The notes beneath the pieces are model-generated. The model searched no databases. It saw only the letters and a list, made by a program, of their open reading frames with translations, and had not been told where the DNA came from. Positions 1 to 6,174 of a stretch of 6,790 nt of DNA are shown here, in pieces. Made by a program: the position numbers and the translations under genes. Source of the stretch: UBA8437 sp003445035 (GTDB lineage: Bacteria; Planctomycetota; Planctomycetia; Planctomycetales; Planctomycetaceae); assembly GCA_937901285.1 (NCBI GenBank), contig CALCHI010000085.1, forward strand, positions 1 through 6,790, in the 5' to 3' direction. Numbering within the stretch: the first letter of the stretch is position 1; every line of letters starts with the position of its first letter.

Positions 1-1
1 G

Positions 2-1744
2 TTCCGTGTGGCAATGAAGGGGGATTATTACCTGGGCGAGTTTCCCGTGACCAACGGAATGTACCGCCAGTTTGTAGAAGACACCGGCCACCGGAAGCCA
101 CAGGGAAGACTCGTCGACTTCTTTTGGCTCCACAAGAGCGGTGCTCCATGGGACATGAAAGGTTTCGACGGCAAGGACCTGCCGGTGACAGGTGTCAACA
201 ACCAGGACGCCGTCGCCTTCTGCAAGTGGCTGTCCAAGCGGGAAGGACGAACCTACCGGGTGCCACGCTACTACGAGTTCGAATTCGCCAACCGAGCCGG
301 GACCGATCAGCGTTTCTGGTGGGGCAAGCAACCCGACGTGCGGAAAATGAACTTTGGCAGGTCGCTGATCGGACACCCCACCCCGGTGGGTTCCTATCCG
401 CCCAACCCGTGGGGGTTCTATGACCTGCACGGAAACGTATGGCAATACTGTATCAACGACGGCCGGACCGACTCACATGGACGTGGCCGATGGGGAGGCT
501 GGGGCAGCGCGTTCAACTCGCCGTCTCGGATGACAGGCGCCGACGCCTGGAGCAATTTCAACGAGGGCCCCAACCTGATGCGGCTCCTCAGCGCCGGATT
601 TCGTCTGGCGTGCGACGCCGACCAGGGAACAGCTCGCCCCCGTGACCTGAAGAAGCCGACGATCGTGGCGGCCGGCAACCGGGGACAGAAGCTGCCGGAA
701 CTGGAAGTCACCGTCGGCAAACGGATCGACATGGGTCCGATTCCGACCAACGCGGCCTTCTTCATGGCCACGGCCAATGGCACCTGGATCCTCAACAACA
801 AGCGATCGGCCGACAAGGGCAAGACCTGGCAGGCCTGCGAACCGATTGGCGAGGCATTTTGCCAATTACGTGATGGCACGATCATCTCGATGCCCAGCGG
901 GGGCTCGCCCGACACCCGGGTGAATTTCTCCAATCCGCTCAGCGGAAAATCGACACTGCCGGTCCGAGTGTCGACCGATGACTGGAAAACGGTCCAGACA
1001 TTCCGCGCCAGCATCCAGGTGCCGTTGGCCAGGTTCTTTTACCCGGTACGAGGGCTGATCGAACTCGACGACGGCCGTTTGCTGATGACAATGTACGGCC
1101 GCATGCATGGCGACCGGATCCGCGAGGATTCCCCGGTCGGCTTCGAGTTGCAGACTCCCTGGATCAAGACGCGGGTCATCGTCGTGCAGTCGAAAGACCG
1201 AGGCAAGAACTGGCAATATCTCTCGACGGTGAGCTACAACCCTCAGCTTGGTTTCGAGGGACAGAACGAAAGCGACCTGATCCGTTTGCCCAGTGGGATG
1301 CTGGCCGTGTTCATGCGGACCGGCATCCATGGTTACGTCGACAAGCACGGCCGCGAGAACCTCGACCAGCCGCTGCTGGTTTCCTGGTCGGCCGACAACG
1401 GCATCAACTGGAGCGACCCGCATCGTATCCACGTGGGCGACCGCTTGATCGCCGGCATCTACCCCCGCGCCCTGCTGACCAAACAAAACGTACTGGCCGT
1501 ACTGCGGTGCCGGCCGGATGGCAGCGTGATCTTCAGCCCCAACGGCGATGGCGGATTCTGGAGTGACGAACATATTTACTACCGCCCCGGCAACGGCCCA
1601 CGCCATGCCGGCATGCAGGACATGGCCCTGATTGGTCCCAACACGATGCTAGTCGTCGACGTGGTTCACAAAGGCGCCTGGCGAGTTGAAGGCGTGCCGA
1701 TCACGGTCACCAAGAAGGCGAGAAAAGTCGAACGGCCCCGTTGA
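2..1744 (+). CDS. FGE-sulfatase-like (SUMF1/EgtB/PvdO fold) and sialidase/BNR-repeat fusion protein, 5' partial
   Basis: Residues are counted from the in-frame GTG at 8. Residues 1-205 form an FGE-sulfatase-type domain: FPVTNGMYRQFV (12-23), the DAVAFCKWLSKREGRTYRVP stretch (67-86), FANRAGT (93-99), HGNVWQYC (141-148) and the closing GFRLACD (197-203). Residues 230-575 resemble a sialidase-type six-bladed propeller with Asp-box motifs SADKGKTW (267-274), SKDRGKNW (395-402) and SADNGINW (461-468), and weaker ones near 322 and 510. The reading frame is open to the left edge and the residues before the GTG (FRV) fit the family's first strand, so the GTG is internal and the true N-terminus, including any signal peptide, lies outside the window. 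The FGE part has no cysteines where true formylglycine-generating enzymes carry their catalytic pair, so it is more likely a binding or structural module. Exo-sialidase-like glycan hydrolysis is the best guess for the propeller; the substrate is unknown. A DUF1501 gene follows 137 bases downstream. Confidence 0.88.
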   Translation, partial: FRVAMKGDYYLGEFPVTNGMYRQFVEDTGHRKPQGRLVDFFWLHKSGAPWDMKGFDGKDLPVTGVNNQDAVAFCKWLSKREGRTYRVPRYYEFEFANRAGTDQRFWWGKQPDVRKMNFGRSLIGHPTPVGSYPPNPWGFYDLHGNVWQYCINDGRTDSHGRGRWGGWGSAFNSPSRMTGADAWSNFNEGPNLMRLLSAGFRLACDADQGTARPRDLKKPTIVAAGNRGQKLPELEVTVGKRIDMGPIPTNAAFFMATANGTWILNNKRSADKGKTWQACEPIGEAFCQLRDGTIISMPSGGSPDTRVNFSNPLSGKSTLPVRVSTDDWKTVQTFRASIQVPLARFFYPVRGLIELDDGRLLMTMYGRMHGDRIREDSPVGFELQTPWIKTRVIVVQSKDRGKNWQYLSTVSYNPQLGFEGQNESDLIRLPSGMLAVFMRTGIHGYVDKHGRENLDQPLLVSWSADNGINWSDPHRIHVGDRLIAGIYPRALLTKQNVLAVLRCRPDGSVIFSPNGDGGFWSDEHIYYRPGNGPRHAGMQDMALIGPNTMLVVDVVHKGAWRVEGVPITVTKKARKVERPR

Positions 1745-1764
1745 TCGGCCAATTGCGGATGTCC

Positions 1765-1779
1765 CGGACCCGGCGTCCG
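1765..1779 (+). other. Small hairpin after the fusion gene
   Basis: CGGAC (1765-1769) pairs with GTCCG (1775-1779) around a five-base loop, 20 bases after the stop codon. A flanking TCGGCC (1745-1750) can pair with GGCCGA (1784-1789), enclosing it in a longer branched structure. There is no T run, so termination is uncertain. The stems are short enough to arise by chance in GC-rich DNA. Confidence 0.2.
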
Positions 1780-1818
1780 TGATGGCCGAAGAGTGCCTGG
1801 TTCCTGTCCGGCACAAAG

Positions 1819-1839
1819 CCCGGCGGGTTGAACGCCGGG
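1819..1839 (+). terminator. GC-rich hairpin between the two + strand genes, possible terminator
   Basis: CCCGGCG (1819-1825) and CGCCGGG (1833-1839) form a perfect 7-bp stem with a 7-base loop (GGTTGAA). AAAG lies just before the stem and GCTGTTA just after it, which resembles a weak intrinsic terminator, but the T run is poor. It lies 75 bases beyond the stop of the FGE/BNR gene and directly before a -10-like element, so it could end the upstream transcript, shape the 5' region of the DUF1501 transcript, or act as a protein-binding palindrome. Confidence 0.4.
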
Positions 1840-1841
1840 GC

Positions 1842-1850
1842 TGTTATAGT
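1842..1850 (+). promoter_or_regulatory. Extended -10-like element upstream of the DUF1501 gene
   Basis: TGTTATAGT reads as an extended -10 (TG, one base, then TATAGT, five of six matches to TATAAT). It lies 31 bases before the ATG at 1882, leaving room for a short leader with the ribosome binding site. The region about 17 bases upstream has no -35 match because the GC-rich hairpin occupies it. TTGAAC at 1828-1833 resembles a -35 but is only 11 bases away, too close to serve as one. Sequence resemblance only. Confidence 0.35.
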
Positions 1851-1870
1851 GGCGGGGCTGGAAGACTGCT

Positions 1871-1875
1871 GAGGT
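1871..1875 (+). promoter_or_regulatory. Ribosome binding site of the DUF1501 gene
   Basis: GAGGT sits six bases before the ATG at 1882. A TGA in the same frame at 1870-1872 overlaps it and excludes any upstream start, so this site together with the Tat motif fixes the start codon. Confidence 0.7.
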
Positions 1876-1881
1876 CAACCG

Positions 1882-3252
1882 ATGTCGATTTCACGAGCGG
1901 GCGTTTCGCGGCGGAGTTTTCTCGGCGCCAATCTCGCGATGGGTGCGGCCGGACTCGCCAACACGCACCACCTCAACCGCTCTGTCACAGCCGCACCGGC
2001 AAAACGCCCTCCTGCACCTGCCAGGGCGGTCATTGTCCTGCTGCAGGAAGGGGGCATGAGCCAACTGGAAAGCTGGGACCCCAAGCCGTCTGCTCCCGCA
2101 GAAATCCGGGGCAGCTTTTCGACGATCGCCACAACTCTGCCCGAGTTTCGGATTGGCGAACACATGCCCCGTTTGGCCAGGCAGACCAGCCTGTTCAACG
2201 TGGTCCGCAGCGTCTACATGGACAACGCACGCCGTGACCACAGTCCGGGTCTGCACTGGGTCCTGACTGGATACGACAACCAGGCCGCCGGCGTGTCCCT
2301 TCAAAAAGTCAATCGCCTTCCCTCGGTCGGCGCCGTGGTGGCACACCAACTGGGGACCACCACTCCTGCCGGCGTCCCCAATTTCGTTGCCATTCCCAAC
2401 GCCAAACAACTCGGCAACCGTGTCCGCTACACCGGCCCGGTCCACCTGGGGGCAGCGTGTGACGCTTTCGACTCGGGCGTTGTCCCCAAAACGGCCACGG
2501 GACGTTATCGCACTCCCAAAGGCCTCACGCTGCCCGCCGATGTCTCCGCTGCTCGTCTGCGCGGGCGACGACGGCTGCTGTCGGCTTTCGCCGGCCGACA
2601 ACGTTCCACCTCGCGACTGGCCGCCGCCGGTGATTTTGACGCGTTTCGACAACAATCGTTCGAACTGCTGCTTGGCCAGCGGGGCCAACAGGCATTCGAC
2701 CTGAACAGTGAGTCGCGGTCGGTACGGGAAATGTATGGAGCCCATGCGATGGGCCAGGGGACCTTGCTGGCACGGCGGCTGGTGGACGCCGGCGTGACGT
2801 ACGTGCTGGTCAACTACTCCCGGAACAACTCCTGGGACACACACAACAACAATTTCAAGACGCTCAAGAACACCCTGTTGCCTCCCATGGACCAGGCCGC
2901 TTCGGCGCTGCTCATTGACCTCGAACAACGAGGCATGCTGGACGAGGTGCTCGTGCTGATGATGGGGGAAATGGGACGGACACCACGAATCAACAAGAAC
3001 AGCGGCCGTGACCACTGGCCCGACGTGTTTTCCCTGTTGGTCGCTGGTGGCGGTTTGACACGTGGCCAGGTCCTCGGTTCGTCATCGCGGCATTCCGAGA
3101 CGCCCCTCGAACGACCCGTGCACTACCACGAGATCCTGGCAACCCTGTATCACCAATTGGGAATCGATCACCACCAGTCTCTTCACGACGACCTGAACAG
3201 GCCCGTCCGCATCATGCCCGAATCGGAACCGGTGAGTGAATTGTTGCCGTGA
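1882..3252 (+). CDS. DUF1501 family protein, Tat-exported, alkaline-phosphatase/sulfatase superfamily
   Basis: 456 residues, a normal full length for the family. The N-terminus carries a twin-arginine signal, SRRSFLG (9-15), followed by a short Ala/Gly-rich hydrophobic stretch (16-26), so export of a folded protein is expected. Family landmarks follow in order: the first core strand AVIVLLQEGGMSQLESWDPK (49-68), PAEIRGSF (72-79), LTGYDN (128-133), SWDTHNNNF (317-325), GEMGRTPRIN (362-371), GRDHWPDVFS (375-384), then AGGGL and the closing LGIDHH. The Asp/His in WDTH and in GRDHW are the likely metal-site residues by analogy with alkaline-phosphatase-like enzymes. The activity of DUF1501 proteins is not established; hydrolysis of a sulfate or phosphate ester is inferred from the fold. 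In planctomycetes such genes usually follow a DUF1549/DUF1553 cytochrome gene. Here the upstream gene is the FGE/BNR fusion, and an own promoter may lie in the gap. Confidence 0.95.
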   Translation: MSISRAGVSRRSFLGANLAMGAAGLANTHHLNRSVTAAPAKRPPAPARAVIVLLQEGGMSQLESWDPKPSAPAEIRGSFSTIATTLPEFRIGEHMPRLARQTSLFNVVRSVYMDNARRDHSPGLHWVLTGYDNQAAGVSLQKVNRLPSVGAVVAHQLGTTTPAGVPNFVAIPNAKQLGNRVRYTGPVHLGAACDAFDSGVVPKTATGRYRTPKGLTLPADVSAARLRGRRRLLSAFAGRQRSTSRLAAAGDFDAFRQQSFELLLGQRGQQAFDLNSESRSVREMYGAHAMGQGTLLARRLVDAGVTYVLVNYSRNNSWDTHNNNFKTLKNTLLPPMDQAASALLIDLEQRGMLDEVLVLMMGEMGRTPRINKNSGRDHWPDVFSLLVAGGGLTRGQVLGSSSRHSETPLERPVHYHEILATLYHQLGIDHHQSLHDDLNRPVRIMPESEPVSELLP

Positions 3253-3495
3253 GCAGCGATTCCCGCACCCCGGATCCCACGGGCAAAGGCAACGGACACC
3301 TCTCAACTCTGGGAGCGTCTCGGAAGTGAACCGGCAGGTGCGTTAGGAATAGTGTGAAGTTGCGATCGATGAACTGGCAGCGTGGTGACTTTCCTCGGCA
3401 ATCCATCCGAACTCAACATTCGACAGACGGGCCGCGAGCCGGTCGCACCCAGGCCAGTACCTCGCCGAGCAATTTCGCTCCACGCCACGTCACCA
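3253..3495. other. Non-coding spacer between convergent genes
   Basis: These 243 bases separate the stop of the DUF1501 gene (+) from the stop of the sugar dehydrogenase gene (-). I see no credible gene in any frame, no strong hairpin followed by a T run on either strand, and no repeat. The best short inverted pairs, such as GCGA/TCGC around 3434-3446, are only four base pairs. If transcripts end here, the sequence does not show a classical intrinsic terminator. Confidence 0.6.
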
Positions 3496-4758
3496 TCACT
3501 TCGCAGCCGCCTTTCGCTCGAATCGAAACAGGCCGCGTCCGCTCGCGCTGACGATGGCGAAGTAAACTTCGCCCATTTCGTCTTCGCCAAATGAAATGAC
3601 CGGCAACTTGTTGCCCGGGATCAAGTGATTGGAGATCGCCTTCTTTTTCGATTCGTCGTACCGCAGCGCCCAGATTTTTCCCGTAACGTAATCCGCATAA
3701 AGATACGCGCCGACCAGTTCGGGCAATCGTTTGCCGCGATAAACGTGGCCACCGGTAATCGACTTGCCGATCGCGTGATCGTACTCCCAAATCGGTTCGA
3801 TCAGGTCGGGACTCGGCCCGCTGCCGTTTTTGCCGAACTTGTGCCTGGCCTCGCGCAGGTTCCAGCCGTAGTTGCCGCCGCGGGCGATCAGGTTGATTTC
3901 TTCCCACAAGTCTTGTCCGACGTCGCCCGCCCACAGCGTGCCCGTCTTCCGGTCGAACGACATCCGCCAGACATTCCGCAGCCCGTAGGCCCAGATCTCG
4001 CCACGAGCCTTCGGCTGACCGACAAAGGGGTTGTCGCGAGGAATCGCATAGCTCAGTCCTTCGTCCTTCCGATCCACGTCGATCCGCAAGATCGACCCCA
4101 GCAGTGTGGCCTTGTTCTGGCCGTTGCCGTGCGGGTCTTTCGCGCTGCCGCCATCGCCCAGGCCGACGTAAAGATAGCCGTCCGGTCCGAAAGCGATCGT
4201 GCCGCCGTTGTGGTTCCAGAACGGCTGCTTGATCCGCATGACCTCTTCTTCAAACGCAGCGTCTGCTCGATTCGGATCGTCTTTCGAAACGCGAAACCGC
4301 GAAATGACCGACGTGTGCGACGCGTCTCGCGTGCTGTAATAAACGAAGAAATAGCCATTGTGCTTGTACTTCGGATGGAACGCAAAACCCAACAACCCTT
4401 CTTCGTTTTTCTTGTCGTTGTAGACAACTTTCCGTTCGAGATCCAAAAAGACCTTTGTCTTTTTCACCGATTGTCGGTTCTCGAAAATATGAATCACACC
4501 GCGCTGCGTGGCGACGCAAATCCGGTTCGACCCGTCGCCGGCATGCGTCAGCACAATCGGGCGCAATGGCTGGGCCTTGCCGCCATCGGAAACGGGTGAC
4601 CAGCCGGACCATTTCAGGTCGGGAAACGCGACCTTCGCCTTGAGCGACAACGCTCCGTCGGGCACATCTGCGGCAAACGACGGCGCGGCCACCAACTGCA
4701 ACCCGATCAGAAACACCAGAAGGAAAGCGATAAGCCGTGAGAATCTGAATTGAATCAT
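3496..4758 (-). CDS. Secreted PQQ-dependent glucose/sorbosone dehydrogenase-like protein
   Basis: 420 residues; a six-bladed beta-propeller of the GSDH family (soluble glucose dehydrogenase / aldose sugar dehydrogenase YliI type), which oxidises sugars with PQQ and calcium outside the cytoplasm. A Sec signal peptide is evident: basic start, hydrophobic core at 9-24, likely cleavage after SFA (27-29). Landmarks: EEGLLGFAFHPKY (119-131), WNHNGG (181-186) with the likely catalytic base His183, FGPDGYLYVGLGDGG (190-204), EIWAYGLRNVWR (254-265) with the PQQ-contacting Arg-Asn pair at 261-262, and the WAGDVGQDLWEEIN to GGNYGWN stretch (276-300). The chain ends soon after the propeller, with no fused cytochrome domain. 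The start is secure: it is the only ATG after an in-frame TAA at 4792-4794. Only a weak GGGAA precedes it. It lies 87 bases downstream of the DUF1552 gene on the same strand and is probably co-transcribed. Substrate unknown; no PQQ synthesis genes are present. Confidence 0.93.
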   Translation of the reverse strand: MIQFRFSRLIAFLLVFLIGLQLVAAPSFAADVPDGALSLKAKVAFPDLKWSGWSPVSDGGKAQPLRPIVLTHAGDGSNRICVATQRGVIHIFENRQSVKKTKVFLDLERKVVYNDKKNEEGLLGFAFHPKYKHNGYFFVYYSTRDASHTSVISRFRVSKDDPNRADAAFEEEVMRIKQPFWNHNGGTIAFGPDGYLYVGLGDGGSAKDPHGNGQNKATLLGSILRIDVDRKDEGLSYAIPRDNPFVGQPKARGEIWAYGLRNVWRMSFDRKTGTLWAGDVGQDLWEEINLIARGGNYGWNLREARHKFGKNGSGPSPDLIEPIWEYDHAIGKSITGGHVYRGKRLPELVGAYLYADYVTGKIWALRYDESKKKAISNHLIPGNKLPVISFGEDEMGEVYFAIVSASGRGLFRFERKAAAK

Positions 4759-4845
4759 GGTGGTGGTTCCCAGGTTCGTAGTTGGTAGAGTTTAGTTTTC
4801 TCACACCCAGTTCGGCACGCAGCACTTGATGTGGCCCGGCGGCAA

Positions 4846-6174
4846 TCAGATGTCTGCCAACGGCCGCGAGGAATCGCCGAACTCGTCGAGGTCCAGGCCC
4901 ATCTTGCTCATCAGCGACAGGTACAGGCTGGACATCTTGCGGTTGTCACTTTTCAGGTAGTCCAGCACGCGTCCCGTTTTCATTTGACCGCCGGCGCTAC
5001 CAAAGAGCAGGACCGGAAGCTGCGTGTTGTCGTGGGCTCCGGTAAGCATGCTCGAGCAGAACAGGATCATGCTGTTGTCCAGCAAGGTGCGTTCGCCTTC
5101 CTGGACGGCGTCAAGCCCCTTGAGAATGCGGGCCAGGTGACCGAGGAAGAACTGGTTCACCCGCAGCCAGTCCGGGTTGACGTCATCGTGTGACAGCAGG
5201 TGGTGAATGATGTGGTCGATGCCCAGGTTCGGGAACCTCATACCCGAATGATCGTTGTTGAGTTTCAGGGTGCAGACACGGGTTGAGTCGGTCTGAAACG
5301 CGAGCACCACCAGGTCCGACATGAGCTTCATGTGGACATCGATGTCCTGAGGTATCTCGTCATCGGGGCGTTCCATGGTCGGCTTGTCGATGGTTGGCCG
5401 CCAGCCTTCCAGGCGTCGATCCTTGCCGGCGTCCTCGATTCGACGCTCAACTTCTCGAATCGAGTTCAGGTATTCGTCGAGCTTGCGGCGATCCGGAACG
5501 CTGACCTGGTTTCGCAGGGTCCGCGCGTCGGCCAGGACCGCGTCCAGCACGCTGGAGTCAGCGCGGCGAACCCCGCCATCGCCGAAGAGACGATCGAAAG
5601 CGGCTGCCGGATAGAGTTCCAGCGGAGCCGGGGTTGTCGGAGCGGACCACGAAATGTGCGAGCTGTACAGCATCGAGTAGCCCGCATGGATGCCGGCGTA
5701 TGGCCTCTCGCAACCAAGCACCAGGCTCTTGACCCGGGTTTGTCGTCCCACGTGTTCGGCCAGCATCTGGTCGACGCTCACGCCCGCGCGGATTCGTCCA
5801 CCGGCCGCCAGTCGAATTCCGGTCAGCAGGTTGCCGGTCATGCAGCTGTGTATTCCGCAACCGCGAGCGTTGGGGTTGTAGAGCCCACGAATGAACGTGA
5901 GCTTCTCCTTGAACGCCTCGACAGGAGTGAGCACGTTGCCCAATTCCATCGTGCCGCCGGCCTCCCTGGCCCACCAGTGATTCTTCGCGAATCCGTTGCC
6001 CGCGAAGACGCAAGCAAACCGTACCGGCGGTTCGTTCGATCGACGAGACGTCGTTTCATCGCCCCACACCGGAATCGACTCCAGCCACGGCAGAGCAATG
6101 CTCGCCCCCAGGCCTCGCAGCACCGTACGGCGTGACAACTTCTGACAGGATTTTCCGCGGCGTGACTGTCTCAT
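4846..6174 (-). CDS. DUF1552 (HXXSHH) family protein, Tat-exported
   Basis: 442 residues, a usual full length. The N-terminus has a twin-arginine signal, SRRTVLRGLGASIALPWLE (14-32), pointing to export in folded form. Family landmarks: FACVFAGNGFAKNHWW (53-68), FIRGLYNPN (94-102), GIHSCMTGNLLTG (107-119), SVDQMLAEHVG (133-143), LNNDHSGMRFP (305-315), LLDNSMILFCSSM (364-376), LPVLLFGSAGGQMKTGR (386-402) and the ending MGLDLDEFGDSSRPLADI. The motif that names the family, HxxSHH, reads HLLSHD (325-330), with Asp in place of the last His. The biochemical role of the family is unknown. The ATG overlaps the stop of the DUF1588/DUF1585 gene by four bases (ATGA), and GGGGGA lies nine bases before it, so the two genes are very likely translated from one message. 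DUF1552 genes commonly follow such haem-motif genes in planctomycetes. Confidence 0.95.
   Translation of the reverse strand: MRQSRRGKSCQKLSRRTVLRGLGASIALPWLESIPVWGDETTSRRSNEPPVRFACVFAGNGFAKNHWWAREAGGTMELGNVLTPVEAFKEKLTFIRGLYNPNARGCGIHSCMTGNLLTGIRLAAGGRIRAGVSVDQMLAEHVGRQTRVKSLVLGCERPYAGIHAGYSMLYSSHISWSAPTTPAPLELYPAAAFDRLFGDGGVRRADSSVLDAVLADARTLRNQVSVPDRRKLDEYLNSIREVERRIEDAGKDRRLEGWRPTIDKPTMERPDDEIPQDIDVHMKLMSDLVVLAFQTDSTRVCTLKLNNDHSGMRFPNLGIDHIIHHLLSHDDVNPDWLRVNQFFLGHLARILKGLDAVQEGERTLLDNSMILFCSSMLTGAHDNTQLPVLLFGSAGGQMKTGRVLDYLKSDNRKMSSLYLSLMSKMGLDLDEFGDSSRPLADI

Noticed and set aside
8..10. GTG as a true start of the FGE/BNR gene
   Set aside because: The frame is open upstream and the preceding residues fit the FGE domain, so the domain would be cut in its first strand. 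The same reasoning rejects the GTG at 6764-6762 as the start of the DUF1588/DUF1585 gene.
488..607. Variable region of a diversity-generating retroelement, since some DGR targets have FGE/C-type-lectin folds
   Set aside because: No reverse transcriptase, no template repeat in the window, and the FGE domain is not at the C-terminus of the protein as expected for such targets.
418..1606. Long antisense open frames (198 and 246 residues) opposite the FGE/BNR fusion
   Set aside because: No family resemblance and low-complexity Val/Ala/Asp-rich translation; the sense frame carries clear domain motifs throughout.
1891..3015. 374-residue open frame antisense to the DUF1501 gene
   Set aside because: Its Val/His/Gln/Gly-rich translation matches no family and is typical of the reverse strand of a GC-rich gene. 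The forward frame has a full family match, Tat signal and ribosome binding site.
4321..4500. Local AT-rich stretch (about 43% GC by hand count) inside the sugar dehydrogenase gene, suggesting transfer
   Set aside because: The segment encodes a Lys/Asn/Phe/Tyr-rich part of the protein. GC at third codon positions in a sample (about 65%) is near that of the DUF1501 gene (about 72%), so residue content explains it.
3625..4599. 324-residue open frame antisense to the sugar dehydrogenase gene
   Set aside because: No recognisable domain; it lies wholly inside a well-supported gene on the other strand and is a composition artefact.
4759..4845. Possible promoter (TAAACT as -10) before the sugar dehydrogenase gene
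   Set aside because: Only four of six -10 matches and no convincing -35 at the right distance; too weak to annotate.
5332..6135. 267-residue open frame on the + strand opposite the DUF1552 gene
   Set aside because: No recognisable motifs, and the DUF1552 frame is continuous with family landmarks on the other strand.
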